Below, in pieces: positions 16,773 through 24,963 of a DNA stretch of 37,227 bases. Both the position numbers and the translations under genes were made by a program. Each line of letters opens with the position of its first letter. Positions within the stretch are counted from its first letter, which is position 1. Source of the DNA: an uncultured Bacteroidales bacterium (GTDB taxonomy: Bacteria > Bacteroidota > Bacteroidia > Bacteroidales > UBA4417); NCBI GenBank assembly GCA_903879715.1, contig CAIRMR010000057.1, positions 1 through 37,227 on the forward strand. The letters run 5' to 3'. The notes below the pieces were generated by a model, which searched no databases, was not told the DNA's origin, and saw nothing but the letters and a program-made list of their open reading frames with translations.

Positions 16773-16851
16773 AAAATTAAGTATTAAAAATTTGTAAAAA
16801 CACTTTTATTGTGATAATGATTGAGCTATTCTTTAAAATGGCAGCTACCGA

Positions 16852-18117
16852 TTACATATTTTTTATCATTTCAGTTCCAAATTCTGAAGTCTTCAGTTTG
16901 GTTGCACCTTCCATGAGACGATGAAAATCGTATGTTACCGTTTTATTGGCAATAGTTTTCTCCATTGAATCATAAAGCAGTTTGGCAACTTCATTCCAGC
17001 CAAGGTACTCAAACATAAGCGCACCTGACAGGATTACTGACCCTGGATTTACCTGGTCGAGGCCGGCATATTTGGGAGCTGTTCCGTGAGTTGCTTCAAA
17101 AATAGCAAATCCATTCTGGTAATTTATATTTGCTCCGGGAGCTATTCCGATACCACCAACCATTGCTGCAAGTGCATCTGAAATATAATCGCCATTCAGG
17201 TTAAGGGTGGCAATTACCGAGTATTCATCAGGGCGTAGTAATATCTGCTGTAGAAATGCGTCGGCAATAACATCTTTCACGATAATTTTTCCTTCTGCCA
17301 CTGCTTTTTGCTGTGCCGATTCTGCAGCTTCGCGGCCTTTTTCGGCAGCAATGCGGTCGTATTGAGCCCAGGTAAAAGTTTTATCACCGAATTCACGCTC
17401 AACCAATGCATAGCCCCATTGTTTAAAACCGCCTTCGGTAAACTTCATAATGTTCCCTTTATGAACGATGGTCAACGAAGGCAGTTTGTGGCTGATGGTG
17501 TATTCAATCGCTGCACGAACCAAACGTTCAGTACCTTCAACAGAGACAGGTTTAATTCCAATGGAAGATGTTTTAGGGAACCTGATTTTAGTAACCCCCA
17601 TCTCGTTGATCAGAAAATCGATCACTTTTGTAGCTTCAGGAGTGCCGCTCATGTATTCGATGCCGGCATAAATATCTTCGGTATTTTCGCGGAAAATATG
17701 CATATCCACTTTATCAGGCCTTTTTACAGGACTTGGAACGCCCTGGAACCATCGCACAGGTCGCAGGCAGACATATAGGTCAAGTATCTGCCTTAAAGCA
17801 ACATTGAGTGAACGAATGCCTCCACCTACCGGAGTTGTAAGTGGTCCTTTAATCCCAACCAGGTATTCTTTAAATGCATCCAGCGTTTCGTCAGGAAGCC
17901 AGTTACCCGTTTCCGAAAATGCTTTTTCACCAGCCAGTACTTCTTTCCACATTATTTTCCGTTTCCCACCGTAAGCTTTTTCTACAGCTGCGTTAAAAAC
18001 TCTTACTGATGCATTCCAGATGTCAGGGCCTGTTCCGTCACCAATAATAAATGGTATAACCGGAAAATCAGGAACTTGCAACTTGCCATTCGCAAAAACA
18101 ATCTTACCTGTACTCAT
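16852..18117 (-). CDS. icd: NADP-dependent isocitrate dehydrogenase
   Basis: A 421-residue E. coli-type isocitrate dehydrogenase that makes 2-oxoglutarate, CO2 and NADPH. The substrate loop [17 protein letters not shown] has Ser103 at the position phosphorylated in E. coli (Ser113). The metal and substrate motif [15 protein letters not shown] has Tyr150. [21 protein letters not shown] carries the Lys-Tyr pair typical of NADP use. The length is normal, without insertions. It is upstream of gltA on the same strand. A TATCTTTA, close to the -7 consensus on the minus strand, is seen about 30-40 bases before the ATG. Confidence 0.95.
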   Translation of the reverse strand: MSTGKIVFANGKLQVPDFPVIPFIIGDGTGPDIWNASVRVFNAAVEKAYGGKRKIMWKEVLAGEKAFSETGNWLPDETLDAFKEYLVGIKGPLTTPVGGGIRSLNVALRQILDLYVCLRPVRWFQGVPSPVKRPDKVDMHIFRENTEDIYAGIEYMSGTPEATKVIDFLINEMGVTKIRFPKTSSIGIKPVSVEGTERLVRAAIEYTISHKLPSLTIVHKGNIMKFTEGGFKQWGYALVEREFGDKTFTWAQYDRIAAEKGREAAESAQQKAVAEGKIIVKDVIADAFLQQILLRPDEYSVIATLNLNGDYISDALAAMVGGIGIAPGANINYQNGFAIFEATHGTAPKYAGLDQVNPGSVILSGALMFEYLGWNEVAKLLYDSMEKTIANKTVTYDFHRLMEGATKLKTSEFGTEMIKNM

Positions 18118-18297
18118 TATATTTTAATAAATTTAGTGATTTGAATTCTTTGTAAAGATAAAAAAAACATTCAATTTTCTATATGTATTTGAAAATTCTT
18201 AGAAATTTTCATCTCATGAAATTTATTGAGATACGTCCGAAAATTGAACAAACAAATTTAACGAAACGTTACTCTTAATACAAGGTTTATTTTTCGA

Positions 18298-18738
18298 ATG
18301 AAAAACCCTCAAATATTCTGTTTATCTGAAGATTTAGCCAATAAGCAACCCATTGTATTATTCGATGGTGAATGTACGTTATGCAGCAGAGCAGTACGAT
18401 TTTTGCTTAGGCATAACCATTCAGGCAACCTGAGATTTAGTTCAATACAATCAGAATTTGGATCAGGAATCGTAAAATTGGCCGGAAAGACTTTTAAACG
18501 ATCAGATACGTTACTGCTTTTACAAGACAATATGCTGTATGGCCATTCCACGGCAGCTTTAAAGTTGACGGCTCAACTCAGCTTCCCCTGGCATTTATTG
18601 AGAATTTTTATTCTTGTTCCTCCTATATTCAGAGATGCAATTTACCGGTTTATCGCAAAAAACCGCTACAACTGGTTTGGCAGAAAATCATTTTGCTTGA
18701 CTGATGAAAACAGGTATAAAGAACGGTTCCTCGTCTGA
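18298..18738 (+). CDS. DCC-family thiol-disulfide oxidoreductase-like protein (DUF393/YuxK)
   Basis: A 146-residue protein of the DCC family, named for the DGxCxxC motif seen here as FDGECTLCSRAVRFLLRH at residues 22-39. The rest follows the family pattern with LRFSSIQS, DTLLLLQDNMLYGHSTAAL and a C-terminal YRFIAKNRYNWFGR. The motif resembles thioredoxin-like redox sites, but no substrate is established. A hydrophobic stretch near residues 100-115 (LLRIFILVPPIF) could associate with the membrane. It is transcribed divergently from icd and convergently with dtd. The ATG is the first in frame and fits the family length. Confidence 0.85.
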   Translation: MKNPQIFCLSEDLANKQPIVLFDGECTLCSRAVRFLLRHNHSGNLRFSSIQSEFGSGIVKLAGKTFKRSDTLLLLQDNMLYGHSTAALKLTAQLSFPWHLLRIFILVPPIFRDAIYRFIAKNRYNWFGRKSFCLTDENRYKERFLV

Positions 18739-18828
18739 AATTTATGTAACAATGCAATCCCGACTTCTGGCAGCCGGGTTGAATTATCATAAAAATATTT
18801 CAGTGAAAAGAAGATCCTTAGACTGATG

Positions 18829-19281
18829 TTATTCCCGGTTTTTCGAATCGATGAAAATGGTAACAGGCCCATCATTTACAAGGCTTATTTCCATATGAGC
18901 GCCAAACTGACCAGTAGAAACTTTGCGTTCGAGACTGAGTTCCAGGGATTCAATAAATGCATCGTATGCAGGTTTGGCAACATCCGGTCGTGCTGCTTTG
19001 CTGTATGAAGGACGGTTCCCTCTGCGGGTACTGGCGTGCAAGGTAAACTGGCTCACCACCATTATATCGCCTCCAATATCGCGGATATCAAGATCCATCG
19101 TGCCCTGGCTATCGTCAAAAATACGTAATCCTGTGATTTTGCCACAAAGCCATTCCCTGTCTTCGGATGTGTCTGCATCTTCAAAACTAACCAACACCAA
19201 TAATCCATAACCAATATGGCTATACTCCTGACCTTCAATAGTAAGGTTGCAGGATGCAACTCTTTGAATAACTGTTCTCAT
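18829..19281 (-). CDS. dtd: D-aminoacyl-tRNA deacylase
   Basis: A 150-residue homodimeric proofreading enzyme that hydrolyses D-aminoacyl-tRNA. MRTVIQRVASCNLTIEGQ at the start, VSQFTLHASTRRGNRPSY (with the Ser-Gln-x-x pocket) and the C-terminal NDGPVTIFID bearing the Gly-cis-Pro chirality filter are all present. The length is typical. It follows rsgA by 54 bp on the same strand, so the two are probably one transcript; rsgA-dtd proximity fits a translation-quality theme. Confidence 0.96.
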   Translation of the reverse strand: MRTVIQRVASCNLTIEGQEYSHIGYGLLVLVSFEDADTSEDREWLCGKITGLRIFDDSQGTMDLDIRDIGGDIMVVSQFTLHASTRRGNRPSYSKAARPDVAKPAYDAFIESLELSLERKVSTGQFGAHMEISLVNDGPVTIFIDSKNRE

Positions 19282-19335
19282 AATGTGTCAATACTTATTA
19301 ATAAAAACTACTGGCTAACAATAAAAGTGTTAACC

Positions 19336-20268
19336 TCAAACATACTCAGCAACATCCAGGCTCTCGTCGTTGAGAAGACCAAGATAATTGTGATACCTTT
19401 CAGGATTAATGATTCCTTCATCTAATCCTTTTTTTACAGCACAACCGGGTTCGTGGTTATGCGTACAGTTGTTGTACCTGCAATTGGGGAGCAACGCCCT
19501 AAACTCAGGAAAACGCTCACTGATTTCCTGGCTTTCAAAATGCACCAGGCCAAATTCTTTTATACCAGGAGTGTCGATCATAAAGCCACCAAAAGACAAG
19601 GGATGCATTTCGGCAAATGTTGTGGTATGCATTCCTTTATTATGGTAGGATGAAATCTCACCGGTTTTAATTGCCAATAACGGATCAAGAGCATTTATCA
19701 ACGCGGATTTTCCTACTCCTGAATGCCCTGAAAACAAATTCACCTTCCCGCGCAATGCGATACGAAGTGTTTCTATCCCTGTACCTTCCAAAGCCGATAC
19801 AGCATACGAAGGATAGCCTAATGAACTGTATAGTTCCATAAGATCGTCACATCGAATTTGAGCCTCAGGTGTATAAATGTCAATTTTATTAAAAATCAAT
19901 GCTGCAGGGATGTGATATGCTTCAGCTGTAACCAGCAACCTGTCGATAAAACCTGTTGAGGTTCGCGGTAGCATTATGCTGGCCACGATATACAACCTGT
20001 CGATGTTTGATGCAATGATATGAGCTGATTTAGACAGATTTATTGAACGGCGAACAATATAATTGGATCGGGGCTCAATAGCAGTTATAATCCCGTTTTC
20101 CTCGGCACCTTCCCACTTAAATTCCACATGATCACCAACAGCCACCGGGTTAGTTGTTCGGATACCATGAATCCGGAACTGTCCCTTGAGCCTGCAATTA
20201 CAAAGCTTTTTGTCTTCCGTTAATACGATGTACCAACTTCCTGTTGATTTTATGACTATGCCTTTCAC
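19336..20268 (-). CDS. rsgA: Ribosome small-subunit biogenesis GTPase RsgA
   Basis: A 310-residue circularly permuted GTPase that helps 30S maturation. An N-terminal OB fold (1-70) is followed by the G motifs in permuted order: NKID at 127-130 (G4), SALEGTG at 158-164 (G5), GHSGVGKS at 181-188 (G1) and DTPG at 232-235 (G3). The zinc site at the C-terminus is Cys263, Cys268, His270, Cys276. All landmarks are intact and the length is usual. It is the first gene of the probable rsgA-dtd unit. Confidence 0.97.
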   Translation of the reverse strand: MKGIVIKSTGSWYIVLTEDKKLCNCRLKGQFRIHGIRTTNPVAVGDHVEFKWEGAEENGIITAIEPRSNYIVRRSINLSKSAHIIASNIDRLYIVASIMLPRTSTGFIDRLLVTAEAYHIPAALIFNKIDIYTPEAQIRCDDLMELYSSLGYPSYAVSALEGTGIETLRIALRGKVNLFSGHSGVGKSALINALDPLLAIKTGEISSYHNKGMHTTTFAEMHPLSFGGFMIDTPGIKEFGLVHFESQEISERFPEFRALLPNCRYNNCTHNHEPGCAVKKGLDEGIINPERYHNYLGLLNDESLDVAEYV

Positions 20269-20522
20269 AAAGGAGCTTAAGATTAACTATTGGTTGTAAA
20301 CAAATCTTTCCATCAAATCTATCTGTATTTACAAATCAGGACAAAATTACCGCTTTTCAGCCTTAAGTAAACAAATGTGCGTAAATATAAGCTGATCAGA
20401 ATGTAAAAACATAAATTTTAACAATATTATTACATGGTTTGTTAAAATCATTAACAATGTTTTAATTATCAATAAAAGATTTTACGCTAAAAACAGAAAG
20501 CTGGGATTTACGGAAAATTTGC

Positions 20523-20530
20523 TATATTTG
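20523..20530 (+). promoter_or_regulatory. -7 promoter element (TATATTTG)
   Basis: TATATTTG fits TAnnTTTG and lies 13 bases before the ATG of the PrsW-like gene, which would give a very short or nearly leaderless transcript. Confidence 0.5.
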
Positions 20531-20543
20531 AAGAAAATATCTG

Positions 20544-21212
20544 ATGGAAACCAGTGCCATACTATCGCTCCTGCCAGCTCCAATTGTAGTTGTAACTCTC
20601 TATTTATTTCTTAAAAACAAATATTCAGATGGCAATTTTCATCTTATTTATAAAACATTCATTTTAGGAGCAGTTGGCATTTTACCTGTTTTCGTTATTG
20701 ATAATCTTATTACATACTTACACCTTGATCATCTTCATAGCTTTAACCGGACTGTTTTTTATGCTTTCGTACTAACCGGAGGCGTATTTGAACTATGGAA
20801 GTTCCTGGTGTTGAGATTATATGTATATCCTAGCAAACAAATTACCAAAACATTTGATGTAATTCTTTACAGCATTATTATTGCTGCCGGATTTACGATC
20901 GGGTATTCTGTATTTGCGCTATTCTACCCCCCTATTTATATCAATATGTCATACTTTGCGCTTACAATCGGGCCAGTGTTTGTATCAATAGCCATAATCA
21001 TGGGGTATTTCACAGGCATAGCGTTGAACCGTCAATTTCCGGTAATTGACTTTATTACTGGTTTGTTCATTGCTGTAGTATTTCAGGGGATGTACAGGTT
21101 CTGCCTGTTAACAAATGACAGATTAATGCTTTACATGGCAATTGGAGGAATGCTTATTACTGCTATTTCCTTGCTTTTTATCAGCCTTCGGGAACCTGCC
21201 AAATCAAATTAA
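20544..21212 (+). CDS. PrsW-like integral membrane protein, catalytic residues apparently lost
   Basis: A 222-residue protein with about seven membrane segments and the overall layout of PrsW intramembrane proteases. The PrsW EExxK motif aligns with Phe82-Glu83-Leu-Trp-Lys86 in VFELWKFLVLR, so the first Glu is Phe. The D...YG...GF..EN motif aligns with FDVILYSIIIAAGFTIGY, where Gly120-Tyr121 replace Glu-Asn. The third motif, normally with the catalytic His, aligns with GPVFVSIAIIMGYFTGIA, with no His. It is therefore probably a non-proteolytic relative; remote membership of another family is possible. It is convergent with dprA and overlaps its end by 9 bp. No function can be named. Confidence 0.6.
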   Translation: METSAILSLLPAPIVVVTLYLFLKNKYSDGNFHLIYKTFILGAVGILPVFVIDNLITYLHLDHLHSFNRTVFYAFVLTGGVFELWKFLVLRLYVYPSKQITKTFDVILYSIIIAAGFTIGYSVFALFYPPIYINMSYFALTIGPVFVSIAIIMGYFTGIALNRQFPVIDFITGLFIAVVFQGMYRFCLLTNDRLMLYMAIGGMLITAISLLFISLREPAKSN

Positions 21213-22301
21213 CCGGTATACTTTTCCCGGCAGGCAACGCAAAATACCTTCAAATTCCATATTCAGAAGTATTGAAGCTGCTTTTGCCGGCAGTATTTTA
21301 GATTCGATTAAGAGTGAATCTATATCAAGATCACCCTTTTCCTTCAACACATTTACGATAAGCTCCTCATCCGGCGAAAGTTCCATAAATAACTGCCTCT
21401 GGATAGTTTTCTTCTGAGTTTTCACTTCATCCCAATTCAACAGGTAGCTGATATCCTTGGCGGATTGTATTAACGCGGCCTTATTGATTTTTATAAGTTT
21501 GTTACATCCTTCCGAATGGGGATCGCCGATACGACCGGGAACAGCGAATACATCCCGGTTATAGGAATTGGCAATTTCGGCAGTGATCAATGCGCCGCCG
21601 GAAATCCCTGCTTCAACAACAACCACTGCATCGCTCATACCTGCAATTATGCGGTTACGCATAGGGAAATTCTCCCGATCAGGTGTTGTATTACTCATGT
21701 ACTCACATAATAAGCCACCTGTTTCCGTCATTTTATCTGCTAATGAGCGGTTCGCAAATGGATAAACCCGATCAAGCCCATGACCCAAAACCCCTACAGT
21801 TTCAAGCTTATTATCAAGAGCGGCTTTATGCGACCAGGTATCAATTCCATAAGCAAGACCGCTAACGACTAACACCTTGTGCTCAACCAATCCCTCAACA
21901 ATCCTTCGGCACATATCCCGGCCATATTCGGTAGCTTTCCGGGTACCAACCAAAGCTACCACTTTGGCTACGTTAAGATCGGCAGTTCCTTTGTAATATA
22001 GCATCAACGGACTATCATGACATTGCTTCAGGCGAACAGGATATTCTTTGTCGAGGTAAAAAAAAGCCGATAATTTGTTCTTCTCAATAAACGCGAGCTC
22101 TTCTTCAGCCCGTGCGAAAACATTATGGTTAACCAGGGCATTCACTGTTTGCTCTCCGATTCCGGGTATTTTCAGTAAAGCGCGTTTCTTTTCCAAGAAA
22201 ACGGCTTTCACGCCCCCGCAATATGCTACAAGGCTCTTGCCGTTCACACTTCCGACACCAGGAATCAGCGTCAGCGCCAGTTTATAGATCAGATCATCCA
22301 T
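21204..22301 (-). CDS. dprA: DNA-processing protein DprA
   Basis: A 365-residue protein that loads RecA on incoming single-stranded DNA in natural transformation and is widespread also in species not known to be competent. An N-terminal helix-hairpin-helix part (LTLIPGVG, IPGIGEQTVNAL) precedes the extended Rossmann DprA domain: VALVGTRKATEYGRD, VSGLAYGIDTWSHKAAL, GHGLDRVYP, FPMRNRIIAGMSDAVVVVEAG and GALITAEIANSYNRDVFAVPG. The C-terminal winged-helix part (EELIVNVLKEKGDLDIDSLL) ends the protein. The frame is open 47 codons further upstream, but MDDLIYKLALTLIPGVG at 22301 is the natural family start. Confidence 0.95.
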   Translation of the reverse strand: MDDLIYKLALTLIPGVGSVNGKSLVAYCGGVKAVFLEKKRALLKIPGIGEQTVNALVNHNVFARAEEELAFIEKNKLSAFFYLDKEYPVRLKQCHDSPLMLYYKGTADLNVAKVVALVGTRKATEYGRDMCRRIVEGLVEHKVLVVSGLAYGIDTWSHKAALDNKLETVGVLGHGLDRVYPFANRSLADKMTETGGLLCEYMSNTTPDRENFPMRNRIIAGMSDAVVVVEAGISGGALITAEIANSYNRDVFAVPGRIGDPHSEGCNKLIKINKAALIQSAKDISYLLNWDEVKTQKKTIQRQLFMELSPDEELIVNVLKEKGDLDIDSLLIESKILPAKAASILLNMEFEGILRCLPGKVYRLI

Positions 22302-22408
22302 ATTGTAGCCCAAACTTACGAATTTTATAAAAATCTCTTTTACCTGGTTGATTAATATTATTAACAAATCAATTCTACTCCTAATTAACGGGCAAATGTT
22401 GTTCATTG

Positions 22409-22422
22409 TCGGAAGTCGGAAG
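22409..22422 (-). repeat. Two inverted units of the CTTCCGG heptamer
   Basis: TCGGAAGTCGGAAG is two copies of TCGGAAG. Its reverse complement matches 22532-22545 at 13 of 14 positions, so the two could pair as a hairpin across about 110 bases. Confidence 0.75.
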
Positions 22423-22517
22423 ACATGAGCGATCCAATGCAAAAAAAACTTTCTGAACTATATTTGATAATAAAACAGAGCTTATTTATCCTAAGTTTGA
22501 TGATACTTAACGACTAA

Positions 22518-22559
22518 CTTCCGGCTTCGGACTTCCGGCTTCCGACTTTGGTCTTCCGG
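22518..22559 (+). repeat. Heptamer array, consensus CTTCCGG, six units
   Basis: Six head-to-tail seven-base units: CTTCCGG, CTTCGGA, CTTCCGG, CTTCCGA, CTTTGGT, CTTCCGG. The array spans exactly 42 bases in an intergenic stretch. Its sequence is unrelated to the array at 14459-14768 but the period is the same. Confidence 0.9.
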
Positions 22560-22608
22560 CAATTGAAAAATTCTGTTTAATTTATGGCGGAAGCAAAATC
22601 CTTAATCA

Positions 22609-22616
22609 TACATTTG
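22609..22616 (+). promoter_or_regulatory. -7 promoter element (TACATTTG)
   Basis: TACATTTG matches TAnnTTTG and lies 18 bases before the glycosyltransferase ATG. It follows the heptamer array by about 50 bases. Confidence 0.55.
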
Positions 22617-22634
22617 TATCTCCAAAACTACTGA

Positions 22635-23726
22635 ATGCAGCCAAAGCCATTGCATATCCTGATAAGTCCGCTCGATTGGGGCCTGGGACATGCTTCACGT
22701 TGTATTCCGGTAATACAGGAGTTAATTAAGGCCAGGCATAAAGTTACTATTGCAGGATACGGACGCTCACTGATTTTATTGCAGAAAGAGTTCCCTAATC
22801 TTGTCAGTGTTGATTTGAAAGGATTTTCTCCTTCGTATTTAAAAACCGGCAAAATGGTTTTGCACCTGTTTTTGCTTCTGCCCAGGTTTGTAGGAACAAT
22901 TTTTCGCGAACATCATGATCTGAAGAGCCTTCTTAAGCTTTATAATTTTGATATTATAATTTCAGATAACCGATACGGCTTATGGAATAAAAAGTTTAGG
23001 AGTATATTAATTACTCACCAGGTGATGGTAAAAACTCCAGCCTGGTTAAAATTTGCTGAATACCCAGCTTACCTTATTTCGCGACTGATGATAAGCCGGT
23101 TCGATGAATGCTGGATTCCTGATTACGAAGAATCACCGGGATTGAGTGGTGATCTGTCGCATAAATATCCGCTACCAAAGAATGCTAAATTTATAGGGCC
23201 GTTATCACGCTTTTACCAGGCAAAGACATATTCAGAAAAAAATGCTGTTGATGGAAAAATTATAACAATAATTTCCGGGCCTGAGCCACAGCGAAGCATA
23301 TTTGAGGATTTATTAACAGTTCAACTTCTTGAACTAAACCAACCCGGAACAATTTTAAGTGGAAAACCTGAATCTGGAAACCAGTCAACTTCGAAAGACA
23401 AACTAACAATACTGCCTCATTTACCAACACAAGAAATGAGCGATCTTATTAATACATCTTCAATAGTCATTTGCCGATCCGGGTATTCATCGATTATGGA
23501 TTTGTACGCCCTGGGGTCAAAAGCCTTGTTTGTACCCACTCCAGGTCAGACTGAACAAATCTATTTAGCTGAGCTACATCAGAAAGCAGGCTCAACGTTA
23601 TGGCGAAAGCAGGATAAACTGAATCTTAAAGCAGATATTGACGAAGCTCTAAAATATTCGGGTTTTAATAATAATATTGACCGATTGAACTTAAGCGCAG
23701 CTATTGCTGAATTGAAAAAGAAATAA
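22635..23726 (+). CDS. MurG-like glycosyltransferase (GT-B fold), acceptor unknown
   Basis: A 363-residue GT-B protein without membrane segments. The N-terminal domain begins ILISPLDWGLGHASRCIPVI, the Gly-rich loop and His found in GT1/GT28 enzymes, and contains FDIIISDNRYGLW. The C-terminal domain has ITIISGPEPQRSIFEDLL, then the donor-binding region ending in ICRSGYSSIMDLYALGSKALFVPTPGQTEQIYLAE, closely like the MurG nucleotide-sugar site. Such genes are common in Bacteroidota, where they are annotated only as glycosyltransferases. It is not MurG itself: the lipid-binding GGTGGH loop is replaced. It has its own promoter and is followed by lgt after 52 bp. Confidence 0.8.
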   Translation: MQPKPLHILISPLDWGLGHASRCIPVIQELIKARHKVTIAGYGRSLILLQKEFPNLVSVDLKGFSPSYLKTGKMVLHLFLLLPRFVGTIFREHHDLKSLLKLYNFDIIISDNRYGLWNKKFRSILITHQVMVKTPAWLKFAEYPAYLISRLMISRFDECWIPDYEESPGLSGDLSHKYPLPKNAKFIGPLSRFYQAKTYSEKNAVDGKIITIISGPEPQRSIFEDLLTVQLLELNQPGTILSGKPESGNQSTSKDKLTILPHLPTQEMSDLINTSSIVICRSGYSSIMDLYALGSKALFVPTPGQTEQIYLAELHQKAGSTLWRKQDKLNLKADIDEALKYSGFNNNIDRLNLSAAIAELKKK

Positions 23727-23749
23727 TTCAGTAATGAAATTATTCTAAG

Positions 23750-23757
23750 TATTTTTG
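23750..23757 (+). promoter_or_regulatory. -7 promoter element (TATTTTTG) before lgt
   Basis: TATTTTTG fits TAnnTTTG. Its last three bases are the in-frame TTG that would extend lgt, so that TTG is unlikely to be the start and the ATG at 23779 is preferred. Confidence 0.5.
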
Positions 23758-23778
23758 CAACCCATTAAATCACAGAAA

Positions 23779-24582
23779 ATGATCCTTCAATTTATTCACT
23801 GGAATATCAGCCCTACAATATTTAGTTTAGGCCCGATCAGCGTGCGCTGGTACGGGCTATTGTTTGCTATGTCGTTTGTAGTAGGTTATTTTATTATGCT
23901 TCGCATATTTCAAAAGGAAAATATTCCTGAGCCGCTGCTTGATAAACTAAGCATGTATATGCTGATAGCCACTGTAGTTGGCGCTCGCTTAGGGCATGTA
24001 TTATTTTATGAGCCGGAGTCATATCTTGCTCATCCGTTAGATATTCTTAAAATCTGGCAAGGTGGCTTGGCCAGTCATGGTGCTGCAATAGGAATTCCTT
24101 TGGCGCTGTACCTCTTTTCGAGGAAAACACGCCAGCCCTTTTTCTGGGTATTTGATCGTATCGCAATAGTTGTTGCCCTGTCGGGCTTTTTTATCCGTAC
24201 AGGCAACCTTTTTAACAGCGAAATTTATGGCAATATTACTAATCTCCCATGGGGATTTATATTTGAACATACGCGTGTTATGCCTGACGAAGTAATTCTA
24301 CCACGGCACCCGACCCAAATTTATGAAGGGTTGGCATATCTCAGTCTTTTCTTCTTCCTGCTTTGGTACTATTATAATAAAGATGGAAAACCGAGACCAG
24401 GATTTTTATTTGGAGTCTTCCTGATAGTAGTTTTTGGATTCAGGTTTATTGTTGAATTTATAAAAGAGCCACAGGTTGCTTTCGAAAGTTCAATGACACT
24501 GAATATGGGGCAACTGCTTTCAATCCCACTAATAATTGCGGGGATTGTAATATTGGCGTGGAAACCGAAGATTACGAAATAA
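23779..24582 (+). CDS. lgt: Prolipoprotein diacylglyceryl transferase
   Basis: A 267-residue inner-membrane enzyme that attaches diacylglycerol from phosphatidylglycerol to the lipobox Cys of prolipoproteins. It has about seven membrane helices. Landmarks are SVRWYGLLFAMSF near the N-terminus, the GGLASHGAAIG segment with the essential His, the family signature region FIRTGNLFNSEIYG, HPTQIYEGL, and FGFRFIVEFIKEPQ with the late Arg and Glu. The start was set at the ATG of MILQFIHWN rather than an upstream TTG inside the promoter. A terminator follows 35 bases after the stop. Confidence 0.96.
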   Translation: MILQFIHWNISPTIFSLGPISVRWYGLLFAMSFVVGYFIMLRIFQKENIPEPLLDKLSMYMLIATVVGARLGHVLFYEPESYLAHPLDILKIWQGGLASHGAAIGIPLALYLFSRKTRQPFFWVFDRIAIVVALSGFFIRTGNLFNSEIYGNITNLPWGFIFEHTRVMPDEVILPRHPTQIYEGLAYLSLFFFLLWYYYNKDGKPRPGFLFGVFLIVVFGFRFIVEFIKEPQVAFESSMTLNMGQLLSIPLIIAGIVILAWKPKITK

Positions 24583-24616
24583 GGGATTCTTTTAAAGATT
24601 CTTAAACGATAAAATT

Positions 24617-24641
24617 AAAGGGAGCTGAGGCTCCTTTTTTT
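24617..24641 (+). terminator. Intrinsic terminator of lgt
   Basis: GGAGC and GCTCC pair around TGAG, extended by A-T pairs, and end in a run of seven T. Confidence 0.8.
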
Positions 24642-24917
24642 GTTGCTTTCCAAGGACCTAATTCGCCTATTCCCACTGGTATGGTCATATAATCCGTGCC
24701 GATCATAATTTCTGCTGCCGCTGCGAACAAAGTAACGTTAGCTAAATTTGCAATTAAAAAAACGACAGGTTTCCAGATTATTTGGGGGCACGGATTGCAA
24801 ATCCGCGCCAGCGGAGTTAGTTGGCGGGCGGCACAGATAGTAAATCCATGCCCGCAGAAGCAGGGTGAGATCTAACCTTAGTCAACCAAAGCTATTTTCT
24901 ACCTTAGACAACAACAA
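24642..24917. other. Gene-free stretch with GC-rich inverted repeats
   Basis: About 275 bases between two terminators, without a reading frame. They hold the inverted repeat AATCCGTGCC / GGCACGGATT (24691-24700 and 24787-24796), a strong hairpin at 24787-24809 and a GC-rich tail. The stretch resembles a decayed mobile or REP-like element, by inference only. Confidence 0.5.
24787..24809. repeat. REP-like palindrome
   Basis: GGCACGGATT and AATCCGCGCC pair with one mismatch around a GCA loop. The left half is also the exact reverse complement of 24691-24700. Confidence 0.65.
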
Positions 24918-24941
24918 AAAAGGAGCCCAAGAGCTCCTTTT
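24918..24941 (-). terminator. Intrinsic terminator of the first DUF2723 gene
   Basis: AAAAGGAGC pairs with GCTCCTTTT around CCAAGA. Read on the minus strand it is followed by TTTGTTGTT, 20-odd bases after the stop codon. Confidence 0.8.
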
Positions 24942-24963
24942 CTATTTATTACTTAACTTCTAT

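Larger units (their letters stand above)
22302..22634. other. Gene-free divergent region between dprA and the glycosyltransferase
   Basis: 333 bases holding the dprA leader, a short heptamer array (22518-22559) and two opposite units (22409-22422). The glycosyltransferase promoter lies near its right end. No gene was recognised. Confidence 0.6.

Noticed and set aside
17308-17778. 156-codon plus-strand open frame within icd
   Set aside because: Antisense shadow of conserved icd codons, with an atypical composition rich in Phe and Asn.
21142-21417. 91-codon plus-strand frame across the end of the PrsW-like gene
   Set aside because: It is mostly antisense to dprA codons and carries no recognisable domain.
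22302-22442. Upstream extension of dprA by 47 codons
   Set aside because: The extension has no family similarity; the DprA fold starts at MDDLIYKLALTLIPGVG.
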